This document shows, in pieces, positions 34,344 to 42,900 of a stretch of 64,000 bases of DNA. The stretch comes from Clostridiaceae bacterium (GTDB lineage Bacteria; Bacillota; Clostridia; Peptostreptococcales; Tindalliaceae). Where the stretch lies: positions 1 to 64,000 of the forward strand of contig JAABSW010000007.1 of assembly GCA_011390155.1 (NCBI GenBank). The letters run 5' to 3'. Within the stretch, counting starts at the first letter, position 1. Each line of letters begins with the position of its first letter. Made by a program: the position numbers and the translations under genes. The notes under the pieces were generated by a model, which made no database searches, had not been told where the DNA came from, and saw only the letters and a program-made list of their open reading frames with translations.

Positions 34344-37300
34344 TTACAAAAACTCTCTGCGCCAGGGGAGCCAGCTTCTCTCCCTGAGCTTTTCAAAGGA
34401 CACATACACCAATGGAACCATGATCATTGTGAGGAAAGTGGCGGCTGTCATACCGCCAATGACGGCAATGGCCAGGGGGGAGAAACGCTCAGAGCCCAGG
34501 GCCAGCTGGAAAGCCAGTGGAAGCATGCCGGCAATGTCAGACAGGGCCGTCATCATGATGGGGCGGAAGCGGGACTGCACCGCTTGTTCCACTGCTTCCT
34601 CGGCCATGACGCCCTTCTTTCGCCGGGCCAGGGTGTCATCCAGCAGCAAAATGGCATTGTTCACCACAGTACCTGCCAACAGAATGAGCCCCAACAGCAC
34701 CGGCATGGACATGTATTTATTGGTCAGTCCGAGAGCAGGCGCCACACCAATCATCACCAGGGGAATCACCGCCATGATGGTAATGGGGTGCAGGAAGGAT
34801 TTAAACTGGGGTACCAGCAACAGGTACACGAAAACGATGGCCAGGGCCATGAGAAACAGCATATCGCCCATGGCTTCCGTCAGGGCTTCCTGTTCTCCCG
34901 TCATGCCTGCCCGATACCCTTCCGGCATGGGATGTGACCCGATGATGCCGTTGATGTCCCGGACAATATGGCTAAAAGCCCGGCTGTGGGTATATCCCAG
35001 AACGTTAACCGTGTATTCCAGGTTTTCCCGGGTAATCAGGTTGGCCCTGTCCGTCAGTTCAATGTCTGCCACTTCACGCAGGGGTACCTGTAATCCTGTG
35101 GCTGTGGAAATCTGTGTGGCCAGCAGGTCCTCCAGATTTGGTGTTTCCTGCTGGTGAACCCCTACGGAAACATCCAGTCCCGTTACTTCTCCCACATTCA
35201 TGGTGGTGGTAACCACACCTTCCATGGCCTGGTAAATTTGTGCTGACAAGACTGCATTGGTCAGGCCCAGTTCCTGAAGACGCTGGTGGTCTGTGGTGAT
35301 GTTCATCTGTTGGTTGTTCATGTGCAGGCTCAGGTATAGATTAGTGGTGCCCTCCACCTGACGGATTTTGTCCTCCAGCTGGCTGGCAAGCATAAAAGCA
35401 ATTTCCTGATCAGGTCCGCTGACCCGCAGATCAATGGGAGCTGATGAAGTGCCTACAGCTGTCCCTCCATGCTCTTTGACCACAAAACGCTGTATGCCTG
35501 AAATTTTACTGATTTCAAAGCGGAGCCGTTCCTGAAATTCCCAGATGGTTTCGCTGCGTTCTTTCCGTGTGTTCAGGGTGATGGTGATCATTCCCTGGTT
35601 GGTACCCATAATGCCAAAATCACTCATACGGCTGCTGCCCTGTTCATAACCCACCTGGGCATCATAATGGAGCACGTTTTCTTCCTGCTTCAGCAGTGAT
35701 TCAATGTACTGCACCGTTTCGTTGGTCTCTCCAATGGAAGTACCCGGTTCCATTTCAAATGTCACGTAGGTGACGCCGCTGTCAAAAAGGGGCAGCATTT
35801 CAACCCCGTTGCTGAGAAGAAAACCCATGCTGACGGCCAGCAACAGCACACCAGCCAAGTACGTTTTGCCTTTGTTACGCAACACCTTTCGAAGCACCCT
35901 TGTGTACCAGTTTTTCAGCCGGTCCATTTGCCGGTTAAAGGGTACTGCCACCAATTGCACCTTTTTCTCAAGTCTGTCTGCCTTCAACTTATCCAGCATC
36001 ACCGTCAGTAAGGGTATGATGGTCAGGGCGATGACCACCGAGGAAGCGATGGCATAGATCAGTGTCTTTGACAGGGGACGAAACATTTCACCCACAAAAC
36101 CCTGGATGAAGAGCAGGGGAATGAGCACAACGAGGGTGGTGCTTGCACCGGCAATGGTGGGCAGGGCGATTTCATTGGTGCCATCAATGGCTGCACTGAT
36201 CATGTTCTTCCCCTGATCAATGCGATGACTCATAATGTTTTCCACCACCACCACGGCACCGTCCACCACAAAACCAATGCTGAGGATCAGGGCCGATAAG
36301 GTGACCATGTCAAGTTCCATACCGGTGAATTTCATTAGCATCAGGGTACTGAGGAACACCAATGGCATGGAAATGGAGACGGCCAATGACTGACCAATGT
36401 TGCCGATGAAGAGGATGATCACCACCACTGTCATCAATATGGCCAAAAGCACACTGGAGGTCATGTTGTTCACCATTTGCTGAGTAAAAACAGAGTCATC
36501 CTGGGCAATGGAAAAGTCCAGCACCGGATAGGCTGCTTCCAATGCTGCCACACGTTGGTGCAATGTTTCCACCACCTGGATGGTGTTGGCCGAACCCTGT
36601 TTCGTGATCATCAGGGCAATGGATTCTTCCCCGTTGAACCGGTAACTGCTTTCAAGGGCTTCCACTGAAAGGGAAATCTCAGCAATGTCCGACAGGTACA
36701 CCCGCTGACCTTCCGGTAAATTCAGCGTAAGCTGGCGCAAATCATCCAGGGATTCATAACCTTCCTGCACACGGATCATGACTTCTTTTTCATTGATTTC
36801 TACCTTGCCACCGGGCGCTTTCACGTTACTCTGACCGATGGCTTCAGCGATTTGCTGCAAGGTCAGGGAATAGGCTGTCATGGCCTCCCGGTCCACCTGT
36901 ACCTGGACCTCATTACGATAACCTCCAAAAACCTCTACCGCTGCCACGCCGTCCACCAACTGTAATTCATAGGCAATACGGTCTTCCGCCAGCTGACGGA
37001 TGTCCTGCATGCTCAGGGAATCACTGGACAAACTGACGGTGAGGATGGGTTTGTCGGAGGCACTGAATTTCATGATCCTGGGTTCCTGCATCTGGTCAGG
37101 TAACTGGTCACGAATACCGCTGATGGTGTTTTGAAGGTCAACGGCTGCTTCATCAATGTTGGTGGCATAGGAAAATTCCACCTGAATGACGGCTGAATTA
37201 TCCTGTGAGGTGGATTTAATCTGCTGTACCCCGTCTAACATCATAAATTCCTTCTCCATGGGCTCCACCACATCCAGCACCACGTCCTGGGCTGTTGCCC

Positions 37301-37457
37301 CCGGATACCGTGCAATGACAGTGGCCATGGGCGGGTTGGTGTCCGGTGCCAGTTGGGTGTTAATGGTGAACATAGCATAAAGGCCTGCCAGCACAATGGC
37401 AATGGTGACGGCTAACAAAATGTATTTCTTTTTAATGGAAAATCCGCCAAGGCTCAT
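34344..37457 (-). CDS. RND-family efflux transporter (AcrB/SwrC type)
   Basis: 1037 residues, with the N-terminal helix followed by two large extracytoplasmic loops and 12 TM segments. Family marks are LAPDTNPPMATV, RYPGATAQDV, the proton-relay region FVVDGAVVVVENI (Asp-rich TM4) and the second-half TVVNNAILLLDD. It exports lipophilic compounds using the proton gradient. It overlaps the adaptor gene by 4 nt (ATGA) and has AAGGAG before its start. Together they resemble the clostridial SwrC/YerP-like pumps; no outer-membrane TolC gene is present. Confidence 0.92.
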   Translation of the reverse strand: MSLGGFSIKKKYILLAVTIAIVLAGLYAMFTINTQLAPDTNPPMATVIARYPGATAQDVVLDVVEPMEKEFMMLDGVQQIKSTSQDNSAVIQVEFSYATNIDEAAVDLQNTISGIRDQLPDQMQEPRIMKFSASDKPILTVSLSSDSLSMQDIRQLAEDRIAYELQLVDGVAAVEVFGGYRNEVQVQVDREAMTAYSLTLQQIAEAIGQSNVKAPGGKVEINEKEVMIRVQEGYESLDDLRQLTLNLPEGQRVYLSDIAEISLSVEALESSYRFNGEESIALMITKQGSANTIQVVETLHQRVAALEAAYPVLDFSIAQDDSVFTQQMVNNMTSSVLLAILMTVVVIILFIGNIGQSLAVSISMPLVFLSTLMLMKFTGMELDMVTLSALILSIGFVVDGAVVVVENIMSHRIDQGKNMISAAIDGTNEIALPTIAGASTTLVVLIPLLFIQGFVGEMFRPLSKTLIYAIASSVVIALTIIPLLTVMLDKLKADRLEKKVQLVAVPFNRQMDRLKNWYTRVLRKVLRNKGKTYLAGVLLLAVSMGFLLSNGVEMLPLFDSGVTYVTFEMEPGTSIGETNETVQYIESLLKQEENVLHYDAQVGYEQGSSRMSDFGIMGTNQGMITITLNTRKERSETIWEFQERLRFEISKISGIQRFVVKEHGGTAVGTSSAPIDLRVSGPDQEIAFMLASQLEDKIRQVEGTTNLYLSLHMNNQQMNITTDHQRLQELGLTNAVLSAQIYQAMEGVVTTTMNVGEVTGLDVSVGVHQQETPNLEDLLATQISTATGLQVPLREVADIELTDRANLITRENLEYTVNVLGYTHSRAFSHIVRDINGIIGSHPMPEGYRAGMTGEQEALTEAMGDMLFLMALAIVFVYLLLVPQFKSFLHPITIMAVIPLVMIGVAPALGLTNKYMSMPVLLGLILLAGTVVNNAILLLDDTLARRKKGVMAEEAVEQAVQSRFRPIMMTALSDIAGMLPLAFQLALGSERFSPLAIAVIGGMTAATFLTMIMVPLVYVSFEKLRERSWLPWRREFL

Positions 37458-38725
37458 TGGTTACCAGCTCCTTCAAAAACAAAAACTTTCGCCCCATCAT
37501 AAAGCTGGTTCAGGTTCTGGACAGCGATGTTTTCCAATTCTTCCAAGCCCTCCAGCACCAGGGTTTCATTATGAGCTGACAGACCAGTGATTATTTCTCG
37601 TTCCTCAACCATCTCTTCCTTTACCACATACACCAGTTGCCGGTTGCCCAGGTCTTTCACGGCAGCTGCCGGAATCACCAGACCATCTTCAACACGCTGT
37701 TGAATAAAATCCACTGTGGCACTGGCTCCCACCACCAGATTGGTATCACCGGCTTTTTCCAGGGTCACTTCCACTTCACCGGTACGGGCTACAGGGTGCA
37801 GAAAAGCAGGCGTCTTTGTCACCTTTCCCGTCAATGGATTGTCATTCCCAGGGAGAGTTACCATCACAGGGTCTTCCAGCCCAATCCGTGCTGCATCTCT
37901 CTCTCCCACACTCACCTTCACCACATAATCACTGGTGTCATCAATGATGACCAGGGGAGTTCCGGTACGGTAAAGATCATGGGACTGGTAAAAAATTTGG
38001 CGCACTGTGCCGCTAAAAGGTGCCACCACCTGGGTCTCTTGCAGCTGAATATTCATCTCCCGGGTCATGGCTTCCAATTCTTTCAACTGGATGCTGGCCA
38101 TGTTGCGCTCATGGGTCAACTGATCCAGGGTACTGGTCACCATGGCTTCCAGCTCCTTCACCTGGTGCCCTGCTGTTTCCTTCTCCAGCTGGACCTTGTT
38201 GTAGGCATCCTGGGAGATGGCCCCATGCTCTAATAGTGTTCCCATTTTCTCCACTTCTTCTTCCAGAAAAGCATACTGACCCCTGACACTTTCAAGTTTT
38301 TGTGCCTGGGGATTGGTGTTTTCAAAGGTGGAAATGGACTGGTTCAGAAAACCAACCGTGGTTTTAATCCCTGCCTTTTTCTGTACCATGCCTTCGTCAT
38401 TGGCCTGAAGAACCCTGTCATCCAACGTAACAAGTACATCCCCTGCCTGGACACTATCCCCTTCTTCCACAAGAATTTCACGGATGGTGGCGTTCACCTT
38501 GGGAACCAGGGTCACTGAACCCTTGGCCTCCACCGTACCCCGGTAACCTACTGTGGAAGACAAACTTTTTCGTTGTACCTGCTCCACCCGGGTGGGAATT
38601 CCCAGGTTCAGGTTTTCTGTTACTTTCTGCCCTGTCCAGGGCAAACCGCCTCTCACAAGGGTTGTCACCACCAATGCCACAACCGCCGCTATGGCAATCC
38701 ATTTAATTGTTCTTATTAAGCGCAT
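37454..38725 (-). CDS. RND efflux periplasmic-adaptor-type subunit
   Basis: 423 residues. An N-terminal anchor helix (about 5-25) is followed by a lipoyl-like half (GSVTLVPKVNATIREILVEE, GDSVQAGDVLVTLDD) on each side of a coiled-coil hairpin (about 120-220), a beta-barrel and a membrane-proximal domain. This HlyD/AcrA-like adaptor links the RND pump to the outside. There is no lipobox Cys, so it is anchored by its helix. The start at 38725 has AAAGGA about 9 nt upstream. It is the first gene of the pump operon. Confidence 0.9.
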   Translation of the reverse strand: MRLIRTIKWIAIAAVVALVVTTLVRGGLPWTGQKVTENLNLGIPTRVEQVQRKSLSSTVGYRGTVEAKGSVTLVPKVNATIREILVEEGDSVQAGDVLVTLDDRVLQANDEGMVQKKAGIKTTVGFLNQSISTFENTNPQAQKLESVRGQYAFLEEEVEKMGTLLEHGAISQDAYNKVQLEKETAGHQVKELEAMVTSTLDQLTHERNMASIQLKELEAMTREMNIQLQETQVVAPFSGTVRQIFYQSHDLYRTGTPLVIIDDTSDYVVKVSVGERDAARIGLEDPVMVTLPGNDNPLTGKVTKTPAFLHPVARTGEVEVTLEKAGDTNLVVGASATVDFIQQRVEDGLVIPAAAVKDLGNRQLVYVVKEEMVEEREIITGLSAHNETLVLEGLEELENIAVQNLNQLYDGAKVFVFEGAGNQ

Positions 38726-38794
38726 CTTTCCACATCCTTTTCGCTATATTCGTTTCATAGGTTACACCTTTTCCTACAGTATAGACGGTACGGC

Positions 38795-38806
38795 CGAATA
38801 TATTCG
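38795..38806. promoter_or_regulatory. Palindrome before the RND operon, possible operator
   Basis: Perfect 12-bp palindrome CGAATATATTCG. It is flanked by an inverted pair CATAGGTTAC (about 38756-38765) and GTGACCTATG (38807-38816). The region is where the adaptor gene's promoter should lie, but no local regulator gene accompanies it. Confidence 0.4.
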
Positions 38807-38852
38807 TGACCTATGTAACTTTATAGTAACTTTTATTGAATTCCGCAGAACA

Positions 38853-38881
38853 ATAAAAAAAACCGCCTTCAATAGGAAGGC
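38853..38881 (-). terminator. Terminator at the 3' flank of the IS element
   Basis: Stem GCCTTC/GAAGGC (38865-38870 with 38876-38881), loop AATAG. On the minus strand it is followed by a run of eight T. It would stop transcription leaving the insertion sequence before the RND operon. Confidence 0.8.
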
Positions 38882-38902
38882 AGTCGAGCTTACCCTGATA
38901 GA

Positions 38903-39110
38903 GTGACATACTCCCACCACTTGAAGAAGTGGGGGCTTCTCGTTCGAGTAGCCTAACGGCTACAGCATAAGCGAGCTATCCCCGTGTGCCCCACGGTTCT
39001 ATTGGTCTACGCTAATAACATGCGTATTCCTTCACTTCTTATGTTTAGACTTGCGTTATAATCCCTGTTGAGAGTTATCCCACAGGCTTCGCAGTGGTAT
39101 TGACGTTCAG
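38903..39110 (-). ncRNA. Predicted omega (reRNA) RNA of TnpB
   Basis: In IS605-family elements the TnpB guide RNA covers the tnpB 3' end and the right end of the element, with its guide formed by bases just outside. Here that is the segment from the tnpB C-terminus through hairpins GTGGGGCACAC, GTAGCCGTTAGGCTAC and the right-end palindrome. The flanking bases 38902 downward would serve as guide. The call rests on position and structure only. Confidence 0.45.
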
Positions 39111-40098
39111 AAAGCAGTAAGGCATCTTTTACTTCACCACAACCACTGCATTTTTTAGAGCTTGGAAACCACTTATCTATTTTGACTACTTGTTTGCCTT
39201 GTTCTCTCAATTTGTAATCGAGCATCGATACAAATAAGCCAAAGCCATTATCTGAAACACTTTTACCAAAGTTTAGGGCTTGAGACATTCCCTTCATGTT
39301 CAAGTCTTCAATACACACGACATCTACGGCATTGGTTATCTGCCTCGATGATTTGTGCAAGAAGTCTTTTCGTTGGTTCGCCACCTTTTCATGAAGTTTT
39401 GCCACTTTTATTCGCTGTTTGGTTCGGTTATGACTGCCTTTTTCACAGTTGGATAATTTCTTTTGTTCTCTTTTCAGTTTTGCGAGGGATTGTCTGTAAT
39501 ACTTTGGGTACTCGGCTGATGTTCCATCAGATGAGACAAATAATTCTTTCATGGAATAGTCAAGCCCTACGATAATTTCCGGTTCAACCGGCTCTATATG
39601 TTTCTCGTATTCATACAGGATACTTGCATAATACTTCCCAGTTGGTGTTCTGCTTATCGTTACAGATTTGAGCCTGTACTCATCAGGTACATCTCTGTGC
39701 TGTTTGATTTTCACTACCCCCAGCTTCGGTAATTTGATATACCCTCGCTCTACTTTTATGTTCCCATTGACACAGTTTGTTGTGTAACTTCGATGATTGC
39801 TTTTCTTCGATTTGAATTTTGGAAATCCGATGGCTTTGTCACGAAAGAAGTTCTTATAGGCTTTATTCAAGTTGAGCTGCGCATTGGCAAGGGCCAAACT
39901 ATCTACTTCTTTGAGCCATTCAAACTCTTTTTTATACTGAGCGGGCGTATTGTTGAGACTTTTACCTGTTTCTTTATAGTGCTGGATCCGATCAGCAAGC
40001 ATTCTGTTATAGACAAAACGTGCACAACCGAAAGTCTTGGCGATAACTATTTGCTGTTCAGTTTTTGGGTATATTCTGAATTTGAATGCTTTATTCAA
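39007..40098 (-). CDS. tnpB: TnpB RNA-guided endonuclease (IS605 family)
   Basis: 363 residues, intact. The RuvC triad is visible as VGLDYSMKEL (Asp), VVCIEDLNMKG (Glu) and NRDYNASLNI (Asp). The zinc finger has CSGC and CEAC pairs (about 316-335). The N-terminal wedge-type start MNKAFKFRIYPKTEQQ is typical. TnpB cuts DNA guided by RNA from the element's right end and helps keep the element in the genome. It overlaps tnpA by 4 nt. No frameshift or missing catalytic residue is seen, so it may be active. Confidence 0.93.
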   Translation of the reverse strand: MNKAFKFRIYPKTEQQIVIAKTFGCARFVYNRMLADRIQHYKETGKSLNNTPAQYKKEFEWLKEVDSLALANAQLNLNKAYKNFFRDKAIGFPKFKSKKSNHRSYTTNCVNGNIKVERGYIKLPKLGVVKIKQHRDVPDEYRLKSVTISRTPTGKYYASILYEYEKHIEPVEPEIIVGLDYSMKELFVSSDGTSAEYPKYYRQSLAKLKREQKKLSNCEKGSHNRTKQRIKVAKLHEKVANQRKDFLHKSSRQITNAVDVVCIEDLNMKGMSQALNFGKSVSDNGFGLFVSMLDYKLREQGKQVVKIDKWFPSSKKCSGCGEVKDALLLSERQYHCEACGITLNRDYNASLNIRSEGIRMLLA

Positions 40099-40496
40099 TG
40101 CTTTTCACCTTGGCTTTCAATGTATTTTTTAATGACTTCAATCGGCGCACCGCCTGTTGTCAATAAACAGTAGCTTCTTGACCAAAAATATTCTTTCCAA
40201 AGTTTGGTGCGTACCTCTGGGTATTCTTTTTTTAGCAACCTTGAGCTGGCACTTTTATAGGCATTTATGAACTTGGATAATTCGCTGTTTGGATGTGCTT
40301 TGAACAGTATATGAACATGATCTTCGTCATGATTCCATTTCATTAGCGTTATATTGTAATTTGGTGCGATATATTCGAATATTTCTTTCCCGCGTTCTGA
40401 TATGGCATCATCAAATATTTTTCGCCTATATTTGATGACCAACACCAGATGATAACACATCAAGAACACCGAATGATTATTATTGTCTAGCTGCAT
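40095..40496 (-). CDS. tnpA: IS200/IS605 Y1 transposase TnpA
   Basis: 133 residues, the usual length. The HUH motif is HVHIL, and the catalytic Tyr is probably in KKYIESQ near the C-terminus. CYHLVLVIKYRRKIF and KAHPNSELSKFI are family hallmarks. It carries out single-strand peel-and-paste transposition. The ATG at 40496 is 8 nt after AAAGGTGG; the GTG four codons earlier overlaps that site. Confidence 0.93.
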   Translation of the reverse strand: MQLDNNNHSVFLMCYHLVLVIKYRRKIFDDAISERGKEIFEYIAPNYNITLMKWNHDEDHVHILFKAHPNSELSKFINAYKSASSRLLKKEYPEVRTKLWKEYFWSRSYCLLTTGGAPIEVIKKYIESQGEKH

Positions 40497-40658
40497 TGTT
40501 CTTACCACCTTTAGTTTTATACTACTGAATTTAGTATATCACTTTCACAAGGCAAAAACAACCGATTCATCTCCCTCCTACGCTCTCACTGCGTGAGCAA
40601 GGAAGGCTAAGAGGTGGGAGACTTCTCGGTTTTTAAGTTAAACAATTTATGCCCGTTC

Positions 40659-40994
40659 TTAGATCTGTTTTACCGGCGGCATATCCTTGGGGTTGGGTGA
40701 CTTCAACACATAGAATTCCAACACATCCTCATGCTTGTTGGTCACTTCCATTTTTGTGTTGAAGGGGATCGCCAAAATCTCACCTGCCTGGTGCAGGTTA
40801 GCCTGTTCATCATCCAGGGCGATGGTCATGGTGCCCCTGACGAGGACCATATAGACATTGGAATTGGACACATGCACAGGCAATCCTGTGTCTTTGATCA
40901 GCACCATGTGGTTCAGGTTCACGTGCTCATCGTCCACAATCCGTTCGATGGTTTTGTCGTTGGTTACTGTCACTTTGTATACTTTTTCAATCAT
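40659..40994 (-). CDS. Small cupin-domain protein
   Basis: 111 residues, a single beta-barrel cupin. The first cupin motif, HVSNSNVYMVLVRGTMTIALD, and the second, AGEILAIPFNTKMEVTN, are recognisable, but the usual metal His/Glu set is only partly kept (His-x-Ser-Asn rather than HxH), so it may be a binding rather than an enzymatic protein. GAGGATGAG precedes the start. It is the last gene of a three-gene operon with a two-part permease (5-nt gap), so it likely shares its substrate. Confidence 0.75.
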   Translation of the reverse strand: MIEKVYKVTVTNDKTIERIVDDEHVNLNHMVLIKDTGLPVHVSNSNVYMVLVRGTMTIALDDEQANLHQAGEILAIPFNTKMEVTNKHEDVLEFYVLKSPNPKDMPPVKQI

Positions 40995-40999
40995 TCAAC

Positions 41000-41557
41000 T
41001 CATCCTCTCTGTTTTTGCAATTGTTGTTCATCAGCCGGCACATTTAACCACTGGTGGGAGGCAGGGTCTCTCATCATGTATTCAATCACATACCCGCTCG
41101 TTACGATGGCAACCAAAGTTAAGATGAACCGCAAAGCCGCAAAGCCAAGGCCCATAAATTCGATTTCCACCAGCAGTTGTGGTATTTTCAGGGCGGCCCA
41201 GGAACCCATAAAAATCACGGCGTTTGAAATGCGTGCCCCTTTTTTCAGCAATGAAGCCGTCATGGGGAAAGCGGCGTACAGGGGACCTGTGGGCAACGTT
41301 CCAAGGGCAAAGGACAAAGCCATGCCTTTGATCCCGGAGCCTTTTCCCAGCCACTGCTGTATGCTTTCTTTGGGTATCCACACTTCAATGAGGCCCATGA
41401 GTAACAACACTGCAGGCATAATCAGGATCATTTCTTTGGCATAATCCCCCGCCACCGCCAGAGAGGCTTCGCCAGTCTCTCTTTTAAAGACCAGCACCAC
41501 CAGGTAAATGATCGCCATTGCCAATGGCACTTTCCATTTCTTCAGTATACCCTTCAT
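41000..41557 (-). CDS. Permease half B (DUF318/ArsP-like small permease)
   Basis: 185 residues with about five membrane helices. The segment SFALGTLPTGPLYAAFPMTAS (broken here into its parts GTLPTGPLYAAFP and MTASLLKKGARISNA) is the loop typical of one half of DUF318-type permeases. Most such permeases are one chain of 300-360 residues made of two similar halves; here each half is its own gene. It overlaps half A by 4 nt (ATGA). The substrate is unknown; the arsenic-binding Cys of ArsP is not seen. Confidence 0.7.
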   Translation of the reverse strand: MKGILKKWKVPLAMAIIYLVVLVFKRETGEASLAVAGDYAKEMILIMPAVLLLMGLIEVWIPKESIQQWLGKGSGIKGMALSFALGTLPTGPLYAAFPMTASLLKKGARISNAVIFMGSWAALKIPQLLVEIEFMGLGFAALRFILTLVAIVTSGYVIEYMMRDPASHQWLNVPADEQQLQKQRG

Positions 41558-42033
41558 AGGATCACCCCCATGATGGCGGCAATCATTAGGGCGGAAATAA
41601 ACCCAAACCCATTGCGCAACAGGGTGAACCGGCGGCCAAGGATTTTGGCTTCCATGGGCGCTGTAACCATGCCCACCATCACCAAGGTGGTGATAAACGC
41701 TGAGGCTGTCATCACTGTGGCCCCTGAACGAATCAATGAACCCGCCAGGGGAAAGGCAATGAGGGAGGGAATCATGGTGACTGCCCCTATTAATGCTGCC
41801 ACAAGGGTAGCGGTATACCCTGCTTCATTTCCCACCAGGCGAGAGATGGTTTCTGGGGGTAAAAACCCAAGGATCAGTCCCACCAACCCAATGATGGCAA
41901 TCAGGCTTGGGGCCAGCTTTAGGGCTGCTTTCCCCGCCACTTTAAAAGCCATCAGGGTTTTCTTCCGGCTTTTAACCAGGGACAACGCCAGTCCAATGGC
42001 AAGTATGCTGTAAATTACCATAAGTGTTGACAT
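41554..42033 (-). CDS. Permease half A (DUF318/ArsP-like small permease)
   Basis: 159 residues with about four to five membrane helices. The loop MIPSLIAFPLAGSLIRSGA corresponds to the LP-GP loop of half B, and a second conserved stretch is TLVMVGMVTAPMEAKILG. The ATG at 42033 is 12 nt after AAGGAGG, a little far, but no better start exists in frame. It is the first gene of the operon, transcribed away from the Crp/Fnr gene across an intergenic space with a perfect palindrome. Confidence 0.7.
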   Translation of the reverse strand: MSTLMVIYSILAIGLALSLVKSRKKTLMAFKVAGKAALKLAPSLIAIIGLVGLILGFLPPETISRLVGNEAGYTATLVAALIGAVTMIPSLIAFPLAGSLIRSGATVMTASAFITTLVMVGMVTAPMEAKILGRRFTLLRNGFGFISALMIAAIMGVIL

Positions 42034-42094
42034 GATTTGCTCATTCCTCCTTGACCTGCTTACTTCCATCATAGTATGCTGAATGTAATATATC

Positions 42095-42110
42095 GGTAAC
42101 TCAAGTTACC
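42095..42110. promoter_or_regulatory. Perfect Crp/Fnr-type palindrome (GTAAC-N4-GTTAC)
   Basis: GGTAACTCAAGTTACC, with 7-bp arms around a 2-nt centre. It sits in the 123-bp divergent region between the permease/cupin operon and the Crp/Fnr gene. The GTAAC-N4-GTTAC core is, as I recall, the motif proposed for clostridial HcpR proteins. It could control both directions. Confidence 0.75.
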
Positions 42111-42156
42111 AAACTGAGTCTTTTCACAAAACAATTCCGGAAGGAGACATTTGTCA

Positions 42157-42852
42157 ATGAAAGCGACGGCCATTCATAGTAATCAATTTTCGGTGCTTGA
42201 AAACTGTCCATTATTCCAAGGAATACCCAAGAATCAGATCATAGATATTCTGAACTACATGGTGTGTGACATGCTGCCTGTTCAACGTGACAGTTTCATT
42301 GCCATGGAAGGAGAGACTTATCGACAGATCAGCATCATTCTGTCCGGTGACGTGGCCATTAAGAAAATTTACGGATCCGGTAAATCTGTCACTGTCACCA
42401 CACTGGGCCCTGGAGATATTTTTGGAGAATTGATGGTTTTTACTGAGCGCACCCTTCCTTCCACTGTATACGCTCAAACAAATGTTGATCTGTTGCAACT
42501 CCCTCAACAAGAAGTGTTGCGCCTTTCCCAGGAACAGCCTCTTTTTCTGCAAAACCTCATTGGCCTCTTGTCCAACAAAATCTGGATGCTGAATGAAAAG
42601 CTAAAGTTGCTTTCCTATGGCAGTCTTCAACAGAAAATCGCCAGTTTACTGCTGGAATATTACCGCCAACAACAAACCCTTGACCTGACCCTTCCCTTTT
42701 CCCGCCAGGAAATGGCAGACAGGCTGGGTGTGCCCCGTCCTTCTTTGTCCCGGGAACTGGCCCACATGAAAAAGGCTGGATACATCGATTTCTGGAAAAA
42801 CCATGTGAGGCTGTTGCAGCTGGAGACGTTGGAAGGCATCATGATTGAATAA
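42157..42852 (+). CDS. Crp/Fnr-family transcription regulator
   Basis: 231 residues. The N-terminal sensor barrel (about 20-135) has ILSGDVAIKKIYGSGKSV and GDIFGELMVF; the C-terminal HTH is SRQEMADRLGVPRPSLSREL. No Fnr Cys cluster is seen. The ATG at 42157 lies 10 nt after AAGGAG; a TTG two codons earlier is only 4 nt away. The operator upstream and the divergent permease/cupin operon suggest local control. It is similar in layout to the Crp/Fnr gene at 33590. Confidence 0.87.
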   Translation: MKATAIHSNQFSVLENCPLFQGIPKNQIIDILNYMVCDMLPVQRDSFIAMEGETYRQISIILSGDVAIKKIYGSGKSVTVTTLGPGDIFGELMVFTERTLPSTVYAQTNVDLLQLPQQEVLRLSQEQPLFLQNLIGLLSNKIWMLNEKLKLLSYGSLQQKIASLLLEYYRQQQTLDLTLPFSRQEMADRLGVPRPSLSRELAHMKKAGYIDFWKNHVRLLQLETLEGIMIE

Positions 42853-42882
42853 AAAAATGCTGGCATCTCGAAAGAGCCAGCA
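42851..42882 (-). terminator. Bidirectional terminator between Crp/Fnr and M20 peptidase genes
   Basis: Stem TGCTGGC/GCCAGCA (42858-42864 with 42876-42882). The minus strand reads into seven T (42857-42851), and the plus strand into TGTTTATTCTTTTTT. Confidence 0.85.
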
Positions 42883-42900
42883 ATGTTTATTCTTTTTTGT

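Larger units (their letters stand above)
38903..40640 (-). mobile_element. IS200/IS605-family insertion sequence (tnpA-tnpB), apparently complete
   Basis: Contains a Y1 transposase and TnpB in the same orientation with a 4-nt overlap. The right end (38903-38940, minus orientation) carries the classic subterminal hairpin CCCACCACTT/AAGTGG and the tail GTATGTCAC; the left end (about 40560-40640) carries another imperfect hairpin and GTGGGAGACTTCTCGG, related to the right-end sequence. No terminal inverted repeats or target duplication are expected in this family. The exact borders are estimated to within a few bases. It sits in the space between the RND operon and the cupin operon and breaks no obvious gene. 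Confidence 0.85.

Noticed and set aside
34297..35157. 286-codon open frame on the plus strand
   Set aside because: Lies opposite the C-terminal part of the RND pump gene. Composition is rich in Ser, Arg and Met, as expected for an antisense shadow.
38887..39010. CRISPR-like repeats near the IS end
   Set aside because: The hairpins are the subterminal structures of the IS605 element. There are no regularly spaced repeats here or anywhere else in the window.
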